This document shows positions 19,223-28,087 of a DNA stretch of 48,218 nt, piece after piece. The DNA is taken from NCBI GenBank assembly GCA_028698175.1, contig JAQVDU010000003.1:1-48218 (forward strand), in the 5' to 3' direction. A program made the translations under genes and the position numbers. The DNA is from a bacterium. GTDB lineage: Bacteria > Hydrothermota > 32-111. Numbering within the stretch: the first letter of the stretch is position 1; each line of letters opens with the position of its first letter. The notes beneath the pieces were generated by a model that worked only from the letters and a program-made list of their open reading frames with translations, was not told where the DNA came from and made no database searches.

Positions 19223-20130
19223 TTTTTCCTCCAAAGGACATTGCTTTTTATCAGAGTGAAAAGAAACAACAGTTCGCTTAAAGTCATCTGTATTCTAGAA
19301 AGAATGGAAATCGCCAACGCAGTTCCTCCGTCCATAAAATGGGAGAGAAGAAATACCATCACTCCCTCACGTATTCCTATTCCGGAAGGGATAAAGATTA
19401 CAATGAAACCGAGAACCCAAGCAACAGGGTAAACGGAGATGAGAAAAACGGAATTTGCAGAGAATCCGAGAGATTTTATGAGAAAAAGGAACTGCAGTCC
19501 GAAGCCAAGCCACATAAGAATATAAATTCCGTTGAGTACAAAAGCATCCTTGATGCTCATGTTCATTTCAATGGTATCTTTCTTCATTTTTCTGAGAAAT
19601 ATGTTCATAAGGAATGTGAAAACGCCAGGTTTTACGAGCGATACAGCAGCAAAAGACGCAGGAAAGAGCAGAAGAAAATAAGCGGATTTTCCTGTGATAT
19701 ATTTGTAAGAGAATACGAAAAATGTCAGACCGGTAAGTATGAGATAGAAAGTCTCAATTAGTACTGCAGTAAAAGAATTTTTCTTTGAGACGCCGACTCT
19801 TTCGGCAAGTACTGCTCTTCCGACGGTAAACCATATTTTCCCTGGAATGTATCTTCCGAAAGTCGAAATGCCTATTATTCTCATTGAATTCAGCAATGAT
19901 ATCTTTGCTCCCATGCCTGAAAGAATGAACTGGTAAGCCAGAGAGAGAAGCGAAAACCAGATAGGAACGAAAAAGAAGGAAATTATGAGCAAGGGATAAC
20001 TGAAATGGATTAATTTCAAATCAATTTTCGAAAAATCACCGGACAATTTGATTGCCAGAAAAAAGAGAATAATGGCAGTGATGATAATCGAAATCAAATT
20101 AAATAAGAAACGCGAGTCAATTTTTTTCAT
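19219..20130 (-). CDS. Lysylphosphatidylglycerol synthase TM region / UPF0104 family protein (second copy)
   Basis: 303 aa; GKIWFTVGRAVLAERVGVSKKNSFTAVLIETFYLI and IVIFIPSGIGIREGVMVFLL. Confidence 0.82.
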   Translation of the reverse strand: MKKIDSRFLFNLISIIITAIILFFLAIKLSGDFSKIDLKLIHFSYPLLIISFFFVPIWFSLLSLAYQFILSGMGAKISLLNSMRIIGISTFGRYIPGKIWFTVGRAVLAERVGVSKKNSFTAVLIETFYLILTGLTFFVFSYKYITGKSAYFLLLFPASFAAVSLVKPGVFTFLMNIFLRKMKKDTIEMNMSIKDAFVLNGIYILMWLGFGLQFLFLIKSLGFSANSVFLISVYPVAWVLGFIVIFIPSGIGIREGVMVFLLSHFMDGGTALAISILSRIQMTLSELLFLFTLIKSNVLWRKK

Positions 20131-20136
20131 AATTAT

Positions 20137-20164
20137 ATATTACTAATAAAAAATCTTTTTTCAA
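20137..20164 (-). promoter_or_regulatory. Promoter TTGAAA-16-TAATAT, 6 nt before ATG 20130
   Basis: Minus strand -35 20159-20164, -10 20137-20142; no SD. Confidence 0.45.
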
Positions 20165-20200
20165 GCGGAAATGACATCAAGTCAAATTATTATAAAGCTG

Positions 20201-20229
20201 TTGACAAAATATCTAAAATTTGATAACAT
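20201..20229 (+). promoter_or_regulatory. Promoter, TTGACA with a weak -10
   Basis: TTGACA 20201-20206, TAACAT 20224-20229 (17 nt spacer); AAAGGAGG before ATG 20251. Confidence 0.45.
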
Positions 20230-20250
20230 AACGTAAGAAAAGGAGGAAAG

Positions 20251-21600
20251 ATGAAAAAAATGATGTTTCTTCTTATGACGGTCATAGCATCATTAGCTGT
20301 TTTTGCGGAGATTGATTTGAAAATATATAATCCTGCAGATTCAAATCTCTGTTTTTACAAATCGGATATTAAATCAAGCAGCAATATGGAGCTCATTTAC
20401 TCTTATAATGATAACATAGACAGAATGCTTGATGTTATAGCCATAGACACATTCTGCTTCGTGTGCGATTTTTCAAATGGATTAAAGGTGTTTTCAATAG
20501 CGAATCAGGACATACCGTATCTTTTAGGCACCTGCGAAACGGGAGGATACGTTCAAAGACTCTACATCCATGAGGACAAGGTTTTCGTCGCCGACAGAAA
20601 ACCTGGAGTAACCGTGATATCGGTTGAAGACCCTTCAGAACCATTCGTTCTTTCGAGTTATTCTACGGGGGACCTTACGTACGGCGTATTCGCCGAGACT
20701 CCTTCAAACGGAGAAGATAAATCATTGCCGGATGAAAATGATTCTACAGCTTTGCTGTATAAAGAACCTTTTCTCTACGCGGCAGACAGGTTCGGCGGGC
20801 TCCTCCTGTTCAACGTCACAAATTTTACCCCGATGCTTATGGGTCAATGCCTTGTAGGTTCAGATTACTGCAATAATGTATGGGTAGAAAGAAGCATCGC
20901 ATACGTTGCTAATTGGAGCGACGGCCTTAACATAGTTGATGTCCATAACAAAAACAATCCTGTAGTAATAAAGAACATACCTACAAAAGGGTTTTCGGCT
21001 GACCTTTACGTAGTTGATTCGATTCTGTATCTCTGCGACGGAGGCGGTCAGTTACGAATGTTCGATATATCAGATCCTTATTCACCAATAGAGCTTGGCA
21101 CGTATGTGACTCGTTATCAGGCGATTGATGTGCACGTTGTCGGCGGAACGGCATACGTAGCATGTGAATATGGAGGAATAGCGGTTGTTGATGTCTCCAA
21201 CCCGTCATTTCCCGTGGAACTTGCTTACTATTCTGACGGCTCGGCGCCAAGAGGAGTATTTGCGGTGGGAGACTATGTTTATGTCGGCGCCCAGTACAGC
21301 GGTTTTAAAGTTTTGAAATACTTAAAACCGGAGCAGGAACCGATCGTTGATAGGGATAAGGATGAAAGAACTAAAATGATTGATAAGAATGTTTCAATAC
21401 AACTTCCTGAATCAAATGAAAAGGCTTCAATAACTGTCTATAGCTCTCTCGGCTCAGTTGTTATGCAAAAGAGGGTAGATGAATCTGTAAGTGCGGGAGA
21501 AGCAATTAAAAGCGAAAAATCTTTGAAAAACGGTTTTTATATTTACAGAATTGATAGCTCTAGAGGAGTTTTTAAAGGGAAATACCTTCTTATCAAATAA
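20251..21600 (+). CDS. LVIVD-repeat beta-propeller secreted protein with T9SS-like C-terminus (paralogue of 14833 gene)
   Basis: 449 aa; signal peptide, repeats (AYVANWSDGLNIVDVHNKNNPVVI, AYVACEYGGIAVVDVSNPSFPVEL), C-terminal ASITVYSSLGSVVMQKR...LKNGFYIYRIDSSRGVFKGKYLLIK. Confidence 0.84.
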   Translation: MKKMMFLLMTVIASLAVFAEIDLKIYNPADSNLCFYKSDIKSSSNMELIYSYNDNIDRMLDVIAIDTFCFVCDFSNGLKVFSIANQDIPYLLGTCETGGYVQRLYIHEDKVFVADRKPGVTVISVEDPSEPFVLSSYSTGDLTYGVFAETPSNGEDKSLPDENDSTALLYKEPFLYAADRFGGLLLFNVTNFTPMLMGQCLVGSDYCNNVWVERSIAYVANWSDGLNIVDVHNKNNPVVIKNIPTKGFSADLYVVDSILYLCDGGGQLRMFDISDPYSPIELGTYVTRYQAIDVHVVGGTAYVACEYGGIAVVDVSNPSFPVELAYYSDGSAPRGVFAVGDYVYVGAQYSGFKVLKYLKPEQEPIVDRDKDERTKMIDKNVSIQLPESNEKASITVYSSLGSVVMQKRVDESVSAGEAIKSEKSLKNGFYIYRIDSSRGVFKGKYLLIK

Positions 21601-21619
21601 AGGTCTTGTCAGTTTTTGC

Positions 21620-21647
21620 TTGAATATTTTCTTTTGAATCATATAAT
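21620..21647 (+). promoter_or_regulatory. Promoter TTGAAT-16-TATAAT, 8 nt before ATG 21656
   Basis: -35 21620-21625, -10 21642-21647; no SD before ATG. Confidence 0.55.
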
Positions 21648-21655
21648 AATAATAT

Positions 21656-22369
21656 ATGAAAACCTTAATTATTATACCCACATACAATGAAATTGATAAT
21701 GCCGAAAAGATTATCAATACAGTCCTATCCCAGGATCCGCGCATAGACATTCTTATAATAGACGACAATTCTCCTGATAAGACAGCCCTTAAAGTCAAGG
21801 AGATGATGGCTTCATGCAATCGCATAAAAATCATAGAGAGGCCGAGCAAGATGGGGCTGGGCACTGCATATGTCACCGGATTCAAATATGCCATAGAGAA
21901 CGAATATGATTTTGTTTTTGAGATGGACGCCGATTTTTCTCATGACCCTGCCGACATTAAAAGATTCCTTAAAGAGATTGAGTCAAATGACCTGGTAATC
22001 GGATCAAGGTACTCAGACGGCGTCAGCGTTGTCAACTGGCCGATGAAGAGACTTCTTCTGTCATACTTTGCCAATATCTATGCCAAGGTGGTGACCGGCG
22101 TTCCCGTAGATGATCTCACCGGAGGATTCAAGTGCTACAGGGTATCATTCCTCAAGAATATTGACCTTAACAGGATAAAGTCGGACGGATACGGATTTCA
22201 GATTGAGATAGACGTTAAAATATACAAAAAAAGGGGAAGGGTGAAGGAGATTCCGATAATATTCCGCGACAGAGTCGACGGATATTCGAAGATGAATAAA
22301 AAAATAATATGGGAAGCCTTTTGGCTTGTGTGGAGATTAAGAGTTCTCTCTGTTTTCAGAAAATTATGA
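21656..22369 (+). CDS. Polyprenol monophosphomannose synthase-like GT2
   Basis: 237 aa; LIIIPTYNEIDNAEKII, IDDNSPDKTA, FEMDADFSHDPADI, DDLTGGFKCYR. Confidence 0.92.
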   Translation: MKTLIIIPTYNEIDNAEKIINTVLSQDPRIDILIIDDNSPDKTALKVKEMMASCNRIKIIERPSKMGLGTAYVTGFKYAIENEYDFVFEMDADFSHDPADIKRFLKEIESNDLVIGSRYSDGVSVVNWPMKRLLLSYFANIYAKVVTGVPVDDLTGGFKCYRVSFLKNIDLNRIKSDGYGFQIEIDVKIYKKRGRVKEIPIIFRDRVDGYSKMNKKIIWEAFWLVWRLRVLSVFRKL

Positions 22370-22370
22370 T

Positions 22371-23267
22371 ATGGTAACAATCATAATAGTCACATTCAAT
22401 TCTGAGAATTTCATAAGGAAATGCATAGAGTCCATTTATGACAAGACAAAGGAAATTGATTTTGAAATCATAGTTGTCGACAATAACTCATCAGACAGAA
22501 CAACGGAAATAATTTACAGAGAGTTTAAAAACGTAAGATTGATAAGAAACCGCAGAAACGTGGGGTTCGGAGCGGCAAACAACATCGCGATAGCAAGGTC
22601 TGCGGGTGAATTTATAATGCTTCTGAATCCCGACACTGTTCTTGAAAACAATGCCATCAGAATTCTTGTCGATCATCTGAAGAGGGACCCTAAAATCGGC
22701 TGTGCCGGAGCGAAGCTTCAGTATTTTGACGGAACTCTCCAGCTTTCCTGCAGAAAATTTCCCAACTATATCAACGTCTTCTTCGGCAGACGGTCCATTA
22801 TACGCCATCTTTTTCCTAAAAATCCGGTCAGCAGGGAGTTTATGCTTGAAAATATGGACTATAACTGCGTGCAGGAGGTCGATTGGATTATGGGAGCGGC
22901 TATGATTATGAGAAGGAGCACAATCGAAGAGATCGGAAGTTTCGATGAGAGCTATTTTTTGTTTGTGGAGGATACTGACTTGTGCTACAGAATGATGATG
23001 GCTTCTAAAAAAGTCGTTTATGTTCCCAGCGCCCACATAAGGCATTTTCACGGAGCAAGCGTGAGCAAGGGATTCTCAAAGGCTCAGCTTCATCACAATA
23101 TCGGAATGTACAAGTTTTTCAGAAAGCATTCGATTCCAAAAAATAAATTACTCGAATTTGTTCTTTACTGCGCGATTCTTATAAGACTTTCAATTGTCTT
23201 TGCGACTGAACAGATAATTACCATTCTAAATTTTTTCAGAAGAAAACCAATGGAGGAATACAGATGA
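22371..23267 (+). CDS. GT2 glycosyltransferase, rhamnosyltransferase (WbbL)-like
   Basis: 298 aa; VTIIIVTFNSENFIRKCIESI, VVDNNSSDRT, NVGFGAANNIAI, MLLNPDTVLE, VDWIMGAAMIMRR. Confidence 0.9.
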   Translation: MVTIIIVTFNSENFIRKCIESIYDKTKEIDFEIIVVDNNSSDRTTEIIYREFKNVRLIRNRRNVGFGAANNIAIARSAGEFIMLLNPDTVLENNAIRILVDHLKRDPKIGCAGAKLQYFDGTLQLSCRKFPNYINVFFGRRSIIRHLFPKNPVSREFMLENMDYNCVQEVDWIMGAAMIMRRSTIEEIGSFDESYFLFVEDTDLCYRMMMASKKVVYVPSAHIRHFHGASVSKGFSKAQLHHNIGMYKFFRKHSIPKNKLLEFVLYCAILIRLSIVFATEQIITILNFFRRKPMEEYR

Positions 23268-24100
23268 ACTCAAAAAATTTTGAAAGCACGCAGGCTGTGG
23301 ACAGGGCTGTTTATCAGCTTAAAATATTTCGCACTCATGAATATGAGATGATAAGGGATTTTATCACCAATAAAACCGTCCTGCACGTGGGTTGCAGGGA
23401 CGGAGAATCTACGGCGCTCATGGCCGAGTCAGCCGCTAAAGTTGTGGGAATAGATTCCTCAGCCGAATCAGTCAAAAAGGCAAGAGAGTCAAACAAAAAA
23501 GGAAATGTCGAGTTCATAATGATGGATTCAATAGAGGAAAAAAATCTTCCTTTCCAATCATCCTCCTTCGATGTAATTGTGGCATTTCAGTTTCTTGAAA
23601 GCATTGCCGACCCGTCTCATTTTTTTAAAGAAATAAAGAGAGTTCTCAAAGACAAAGGGATTCTTATTCTGTCAACTCACAACAGGTCAATACGTTTGTT
23701 TCCCTTTCAGGCTCCGTGGAACTATTTTCATAAAAAAGAGTATGACTATTACGAATTTGAAAATCTCATTGCCAGGCATTTCGAGGAATTTCGGATAAAA
23801 GACCTCTCTTTCACCGGAATGTGCAGAAGACGCGAGCTTGGACGCCTTACAAAAGTAAAAATATTTCTTGCTCCGTTTTCGGCAGTCTTCGTTCCCGATA
23901 AAATGAGAATCAGAATGCTCGAAATCATTTGGAATGTTTTTAAGGGGGACCTTCTTTTCTTTCTGGGAAAAAGAAGCGAATACAAAGCCTCTGAAAGGGA
24001 AATCAGGTATGTTAAGAAACATATCGCGGTAAGGGAAATGTCCAAAGCAAACCCTCTCTACTTCATAAGCTTCTGCACAAACAGCAAGAAGACGGAATGA
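23264..24100 (+). CDS. Class I SAM-dependent methyltransferase
   Basis: 278 aa; VLHVGCRDGESTALMAESAAKVVGIDSSAESVKKARE, FDVIVAFQFLESIADPSHFFKEIKRVLKDKGILILSTHN. Confidence 0.88.
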   Translation: MNSKNFESTQAVDRAVYQLKIFRTHEYEMIRDFITNKTVLHVGCRDGESTALMAESAAKVVGIDSSAESVKKARESNKKGNVEFIMMDSIEEKNLPFQSSSFDVIVAFQFLESIADPSHFFKEIKRVLKDKGILILSTHNRSIRLFPFQAPWNYFHKKEYDYYEFENLIARHFEEFRIKDLSFTGMCRRRELGRLTKVKIFLAPFSAVFVPDKMRIRMLEIIWNVFKGDLLFFLGKRSEYKASEREIRYVKKHIAVREMSKANPLYFISFCTNSKKTE

Positions 24101-24663
24101 AGATATCAGTGACAGGGAAATTCGCAAGCGGAAAGAGCTCCTTCTGCAGATACTTCTCGAAAGAAAAACTGCGCATACTCTCCGGAGACGAGATAGGAAA
24201 GGAGATTCTTGAAGAGAATAAAAAAGAGATACTGTCAATGCTCAGAATAAGTTCAAGCGAGAATTACCTTGAAAAAATGAAGAGCCTCTTCCTTGAAGAT
24301 GAGACTAAATTCATCAAGTACAACAACTGGATGTATCTGCATCTTCCTGAGGAAATAATCACAAGATGTTCGAAATACGATGACGTAATTCTGGACGCAG
24401 CCCTTGTCTTTGAGTGGCAGATTGACGAGTTTTTTGATATAAACATACTTGTGAGCGACGGGACTTTTGAAGAGCGTTTCATCAGAGCAAAAAAACAGAG
24501 GCCAAATGCAGATGAGCCGCTCTACAGGATGCTTGACAAGTATCAATGGAGCGACGATAAGAAAAGAATATATGTTGATCTGGTTGTAGAAAACAAAGGA
24601 ACTTTAAAAGAGCTTGAGATTAAATCAGATGAAGCTTTCAAAAAAATATTCAGCGCTCGTTAG
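24097..24663 (+). CDS. coaE: Dephospho-CoA kinase-like P-loop kinase (divergent)
   Basis: 188 aa; GKFASGKSS P-loop, DAALVFEWQIDEFFD lid-like segment, VDLVVENKGTLKEL C-terminus as in CoaE. Confidence 0.65.
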   Translation: MKISVTGKFASGKSSFCRYFSKEKLRILSGDEIGKEILEENKKEILSMLRISSSENYLEKMKSLFLEDETKFIKYNNWMYLHLPEEIITRCSKYDDVILDAALVFEWQIDEFFDINILVSDGTFEERFIRAKKQRPNADEPLYRMLDKYQWSDDKKRIYVDLVVENKGTLKELEIKSDEAFKKIFSAR

Positions 24664-25507
24664 CTCGCTGTTTCTTTTGTTTATCGCCTGCAATTCAGCG
24701 TCGATAGACTCGGATTATGGATTTTCCCTGATAGAAAAGCAATGCGAATTCGGCGCACGGGTTCCGGGAACGGTGCCTCATGAGCAGTGCGTCTCTTTAA
24801 TCATCAGCGAAGCTTCAAAATGGGCAGATACAGTCTATACTCAAAAATTCAGAAAGACTGTGTCTTATTCAACCGACACGATAGAATTCACCAACATCAT
24901 AGCAGAATTGAATCCCAATCAAAAAAATGACGTCATGCTCTTCTCGCATTATGATTCCAGGCCTTTTTCCTCCCAAAAGAATATTCCCACTCCCGGAGCG
25001 AATGACGGAGCGTCAAGCACCGGACTTCTATTGGCTCTTATGAAGAAGATGAAAGCTGATAAATTCGAAAGGAGGGCGGTGTTCGTCTTTTTTGACGGAG
25101 AGGACGGAGGAAGAGAACTTTACTATGACGAGTGGTTCATAGGAAGCAAATACTATGCCCAAAATTACAAAGGGGACCTTCCGAAGACGGCCATACTGCT
25201 TGATATGATAGGAGACAAAGACCTTCTCATCCAGAAGGAGGGCAACTCGGAACTTGCAAATCCGGATCTGAATTCGGCAATATTTAAAAATGCCGCAAAG
25301 CTTAATAAAAGCTCTTTCAAAAATTCCATCGGGTACTTTGTGGACGATGACCATGTTCCTCTGAATAAAATAGGTTTCAGGTGCGTTGACATAATAGATA
25401 TGAATTATCCTTACTGGCACACTCCTGAGGACACGCCGGACAAGTGCTCCAAAAAGAGTTTGTGTGACGTGGGAGAGGTCATTTTAAAAACTATTTATGA
25501 AAGATAA
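24629..25507 (+). CDS. M28-family glutaminyl-peptide cyclotransferase-like lipoprotein
   Basis: Lipobox (LFLLFIAC); HYDSRPF, GANDGASSTGLLLALM, FFDGEDGG, LLDMIGD, YWHTPEDTPDKCS; start moved from TTG 24614 to ATG 24629. Confidence 0.8.
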   Translation: MKLSKKYSALVSSLFLLFIACNSASIDSDYGFSLIEKQCEFGARVPGTVPHEQCVSLIISEASKWADTVYTQKFRKTVSYSTDTIEFTNIIAELNPNQKNDVMLFSHYDSRPFSSQKNIPTPGANDGASSTGLLLALMKKMKADKFERRAVFVFFDGEDGGRELYYDEWFIGSKYYAQNYKGDLPKTAILLDMIGDKDLLIQKEGNSELANPDLNSAIFKNAAKLNKSSFKNSIGYFVDDDHVPLNKIGFRCVDIIDMNYPYWHTPEDTPDKCSKKSLCDVGEVILKTIYER

Positions 25508-25811
25508 AAATTATCTTTTACTGTCGCTGATACTTCTCATCGGATCAATGGCAGTTACATTCGCCGATTTTCGCTCAGCGGAGGAAAAAAGCGCAGAGAT
25601 CTCGGTTCGAAATAAAATCCGCGTGAATCTTAACGAAGCCGACATTGAAGACCTGATGAATATCCCGTATATCGGAGAAAAGAAAGCGAGGGATATACTG
25701 GAATTCAGAGAAAAGAATTTGTTTCAAACCGCAGAGGATATCATGAAGATAAAAGGAATAAAAAAACAGACATTTGAAAAAATGAAAGAGTACATATATG
25801 TATCCCAGTAA
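25497..25811 (+). CDS. ComEA-like helix-hairpin-helix DNA-binding protein
   Basis: 104 aa; N-terminal TM, RVNLNEADIEDLMNIPYIGEKKARDILEFREKNLFQTAEDIMKIKGIKKQTFEKMKEYI. Confidence 0.87.
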   Translation: MKDKNYLLLSLILLIGSMAVTFADFRSAEEKSAEISVRNKIRVNLNEADIEDLMNIPYIGEKKARDILEFREKNLFQTAEDIMKIKGIKKQTFEKMKEYIYVSQ

Positions 25812-26670
25812 CGTGAAACGGATTGACATTGACGAATATGCCTCATATGAAAAAATATTCACGCTGAGAAACATATTCACATCAAAGGAATACATCTCTT
25901 CAATGATGAAAATAAAAAATATCGAATTGTATGCCATTCACTCTAAGAAAGGAGTTGCCGGAATATTCCCGGTCAACGTAGTGAAAAGGGGATTTATAAG
26001 GGTTTTTCTGCCTCCTCCGTTTACTCTCTATTTCAATCTAATGCTTGAAGAACTGCCTGAAAAAGAGCGTGAAAGAATGAAATTTCTCGATTTAACAGTC
26101 GGCAGCTATATAAATTTTCTCAAAAGAAATTTTCTCTTCTATTCAGCGCCTCAATCTCCCGGTTTGACGGACTCAAGGCATTTTGAATGGAGCGGCTCTG
26201 CCGTGCAGCCTAGGTACACATACTTTATTGATGATTCAAAAGAAATTATTGATTCGGCGGACAGAATGCTCAAAAACAGGCTTGTTGAAGATATGCGCGA
26301 GGAAAACGATTTTGAGAAGATTTACGAACTTATAAACAAGTCATACAAAGGCCATCCGCCCGTAAAGAAGAAAGATTATATTGTTCTGATGGATGGTCTG
26401 AAAAAATCGGGAATGATAAAATGCATCTTTTCAAAATCGGCCGCAGTCGTCTTTCTTCTGGACAAAGATGAAAATACAGCTTACACGTACAATATATGCG
26501 GCAGGGATACTGGACCTCTGATTCTCACAGCAGTCAAAGACAATCTTCTTAACGGTTTCTCCGTTGATTTTCACGGAGCCAACACCAAAAGAATTTCATT
26601 GTATAAATCGATGTTCAATCCTCAGATACGAAGATATTTCAACATTTCAGGATATTATGATTTATTTTAA
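25798..26670 (+). CDS. FemAB/GNAT-like acetyltransferase-fold protein
   Basis: 290 aa; ELYAIHSKKGVAGIFPV, YELINKSYKGHPPV, ENTAYTYNICGRDTGPLILTAVKDNLLNGFSVDFHGANTKRISLYKSMFNPQIRRYFNI. Confidence 0.55.
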   Translation: MYPSNVKRIDIDEYASYEKIFTLRNIFTSKEYISSMMKIKNIELYAIHSKKGVAGIFPVNVVKRGFIRVFLPPPFTLYFNLMLEELPEKERERMKFLDLTVGSYINFLKRNFLFYSAPQSPGLTDSRHFEWSGSAVQPRYTYFIDDSKEIIDSADRMLKNRLVEDMREENDFEKIYELINKSYKGHPPVKKKDYIVLMDGLKKSGMIKCIFSKSAAVVFLLDKDENTAYTYNICGRDTGPLILTAVKDNLLNGFSVDFHGANTKRISLYKSMFNPQIRRYFNISGYYDLF

Positions 26671-28087
26671 TAATCTGACCGACCTTGATTTAAAAAGACT
26701 TCTTGCGCCATCTGAAAACATCTTCCTCCACACCGGAATGCTCCAATCCGAACGGGGAGTCAGAATTGATTACATAAATAAGGCGTCGGAAATAATTCAG
26801 CCCGGAATTTATATACTGCGCGACTTATCATTGGAAAACGGTCTTATAAAATCTATGGAGAGGCGGGAAAAGTATTTCATCCCGAATCCTGTCAGCATGA
26901 ATGACTTCATAAACTGCAAAGACTCACTGTTTCTTGAAAAGAATGGCGCTTTTGTTCTGAAGTTCGACCTTATAGCTCTGATGGCTGCTGAGATGTATAA
27001 TAAAGTGAAATTTGACAGCAAAAGAAATTATGAGGATTATCTTGCCTATCAGAGATTTCCTTTTATGGAGCATATTCTCGGGAAATTCAAGGAGGACTTG
27101 AAAAAGATAATACTGTCCTCCGGCAAAGCATTCCTTGAAGAAGACAGAAAAGAGAATGCATTCTTTCTTCCCACCTTTGATTTTGACAGAATACGATATT
27201 TCAGCGTTCTAAAAGACATTCTTTACAAAATTCCTCTTGGAGGTCCATTAAAGAGAAGAAGAATAACATACAACGAATCAAGAAGGTTGAATAAGCATGA
27301 CCCGTGGGAGAGAGGGAGAGAGATCGCAGAAATTTCTAAAGCAAGAAATATTGACGGAGTCTTTTTCGCCTTTGTTTCGTCCAAGGATAAATTCGCCCGC
27401 AGATACAAGCTTAAGGAGGCGCTGAATATAAAAAAAACGATTCCAGAAAACAGCTCGTTCGGAGTCCACATTTCATATGAATCTGCCACAGATTTCAAGA
27501 GGGCTAAATGTGAAATAGAGAGGTTCAAGAAGATATCGAAAGAGCCGCTTTATTCAAGATTCCATTACCTGTTTCCGATAAACGAAAAAACTTCAGCAAT
27601 GCTCTCATCCGAAAACATACGCGCCGATTTTTCTGCAGGAATGAGGGGGAGAATCGGATTTTTGAACGGGTTCTGCAAACCGTACAGGCTCGCTTATGAG
27701 TCCACCATGGAGATCCCGGTCTCTGCTATGGACAGCGCACTGGTTATTGAGAAGAAAAAGGAAAATTATCCTTTAAAGAACATTGCAGACGAAGTATCTT
27801 TGCTGGGCGGCGTCTTTTCAATTATTTTTCACCCCTCTTCTCTTGATAAAAATACATTTCCTGAGTATGAATCTGTTCTTGAAACAATGCTTTCCGCAGG
27901 CGAGAAGATGAAGAACACGACAGTGGAGAATATCTTAAACCATATGACTGCTAAACCCGAATTCTTTATCGAAGGAGAAATACTGACGGTTGACAAAAGC
28001 TCAAAAAAGAATATAAAAGTATATAGAGGAACAAAGGATTTTATTGTAAAAAGCGGAGAAAAAGCAAATTTAAAGGAGGAGAAATGA
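26657..28087 (+). CDS. Polysaccharide-deacetylase-like protein (DUF7033-type)
   Basis: Start moved from 26564 to ATG 26657; RRRITYNESRRLNKHDPWERGREIAEI, SFGVHISYESATDFKRAKCEIERFKKI, FSAGMRGRIGFLNGFCKPYRLA, FSIIFHPSSLD. Confidence 0.5.
   Translation: MIYFNNLTDLDLKRLLAPSENIFLHTGMLQSERGVRIDYINKASEIIQPGIYILRDLSLENGLIKSMERREKYFIPNPVSMNDFINCKDSLFLEKNGAFVLKFDLIALMAAEMYNKVKFDSKRNYEDYLAYQRFPFMEHILGKFKEDLKKIILSSGKAFLEEDRKENAFFLPTFDFDRIRYFSVLKDILYKIPLGGPLKRRRITYNESRRLNKHDPWERGREIAEISKARNIDGVFFAFVSSKDKFARRYKLKEALNIKKTIPENSSFGVHISYESATDFKRAKCEIERFKKISKEPLYSRFHYLFPINEKTSAMLSSENIRADFSAGMRGRIGFLNGFCKPYRLAYESTMEIPVSAMDSALVIEKKKENYPLKNIADEVSLLGGVFSIIFHPSSLDKNTFPEYESVLETMLSAGEKMKNTTVENILNHMTAKPEFFIEGEILTVDKSSKKNIKVYRGTKDFIVKSGEKANLKEEK

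Noticed and set aside
22491-23051. 186-aa minus-strand ORF antisense to a GT2 gene
   Set aside because: Fully inside a well-supported glycosyltransferase; no domain or promoter seen.
26564-26656. N-terminal extension of the DUF7033-like ORF
   Set aside because: It is the shifted-frame shadow of the upstream GNAT-like gene; ATG 26657 gives a typical 14-bp overlap.
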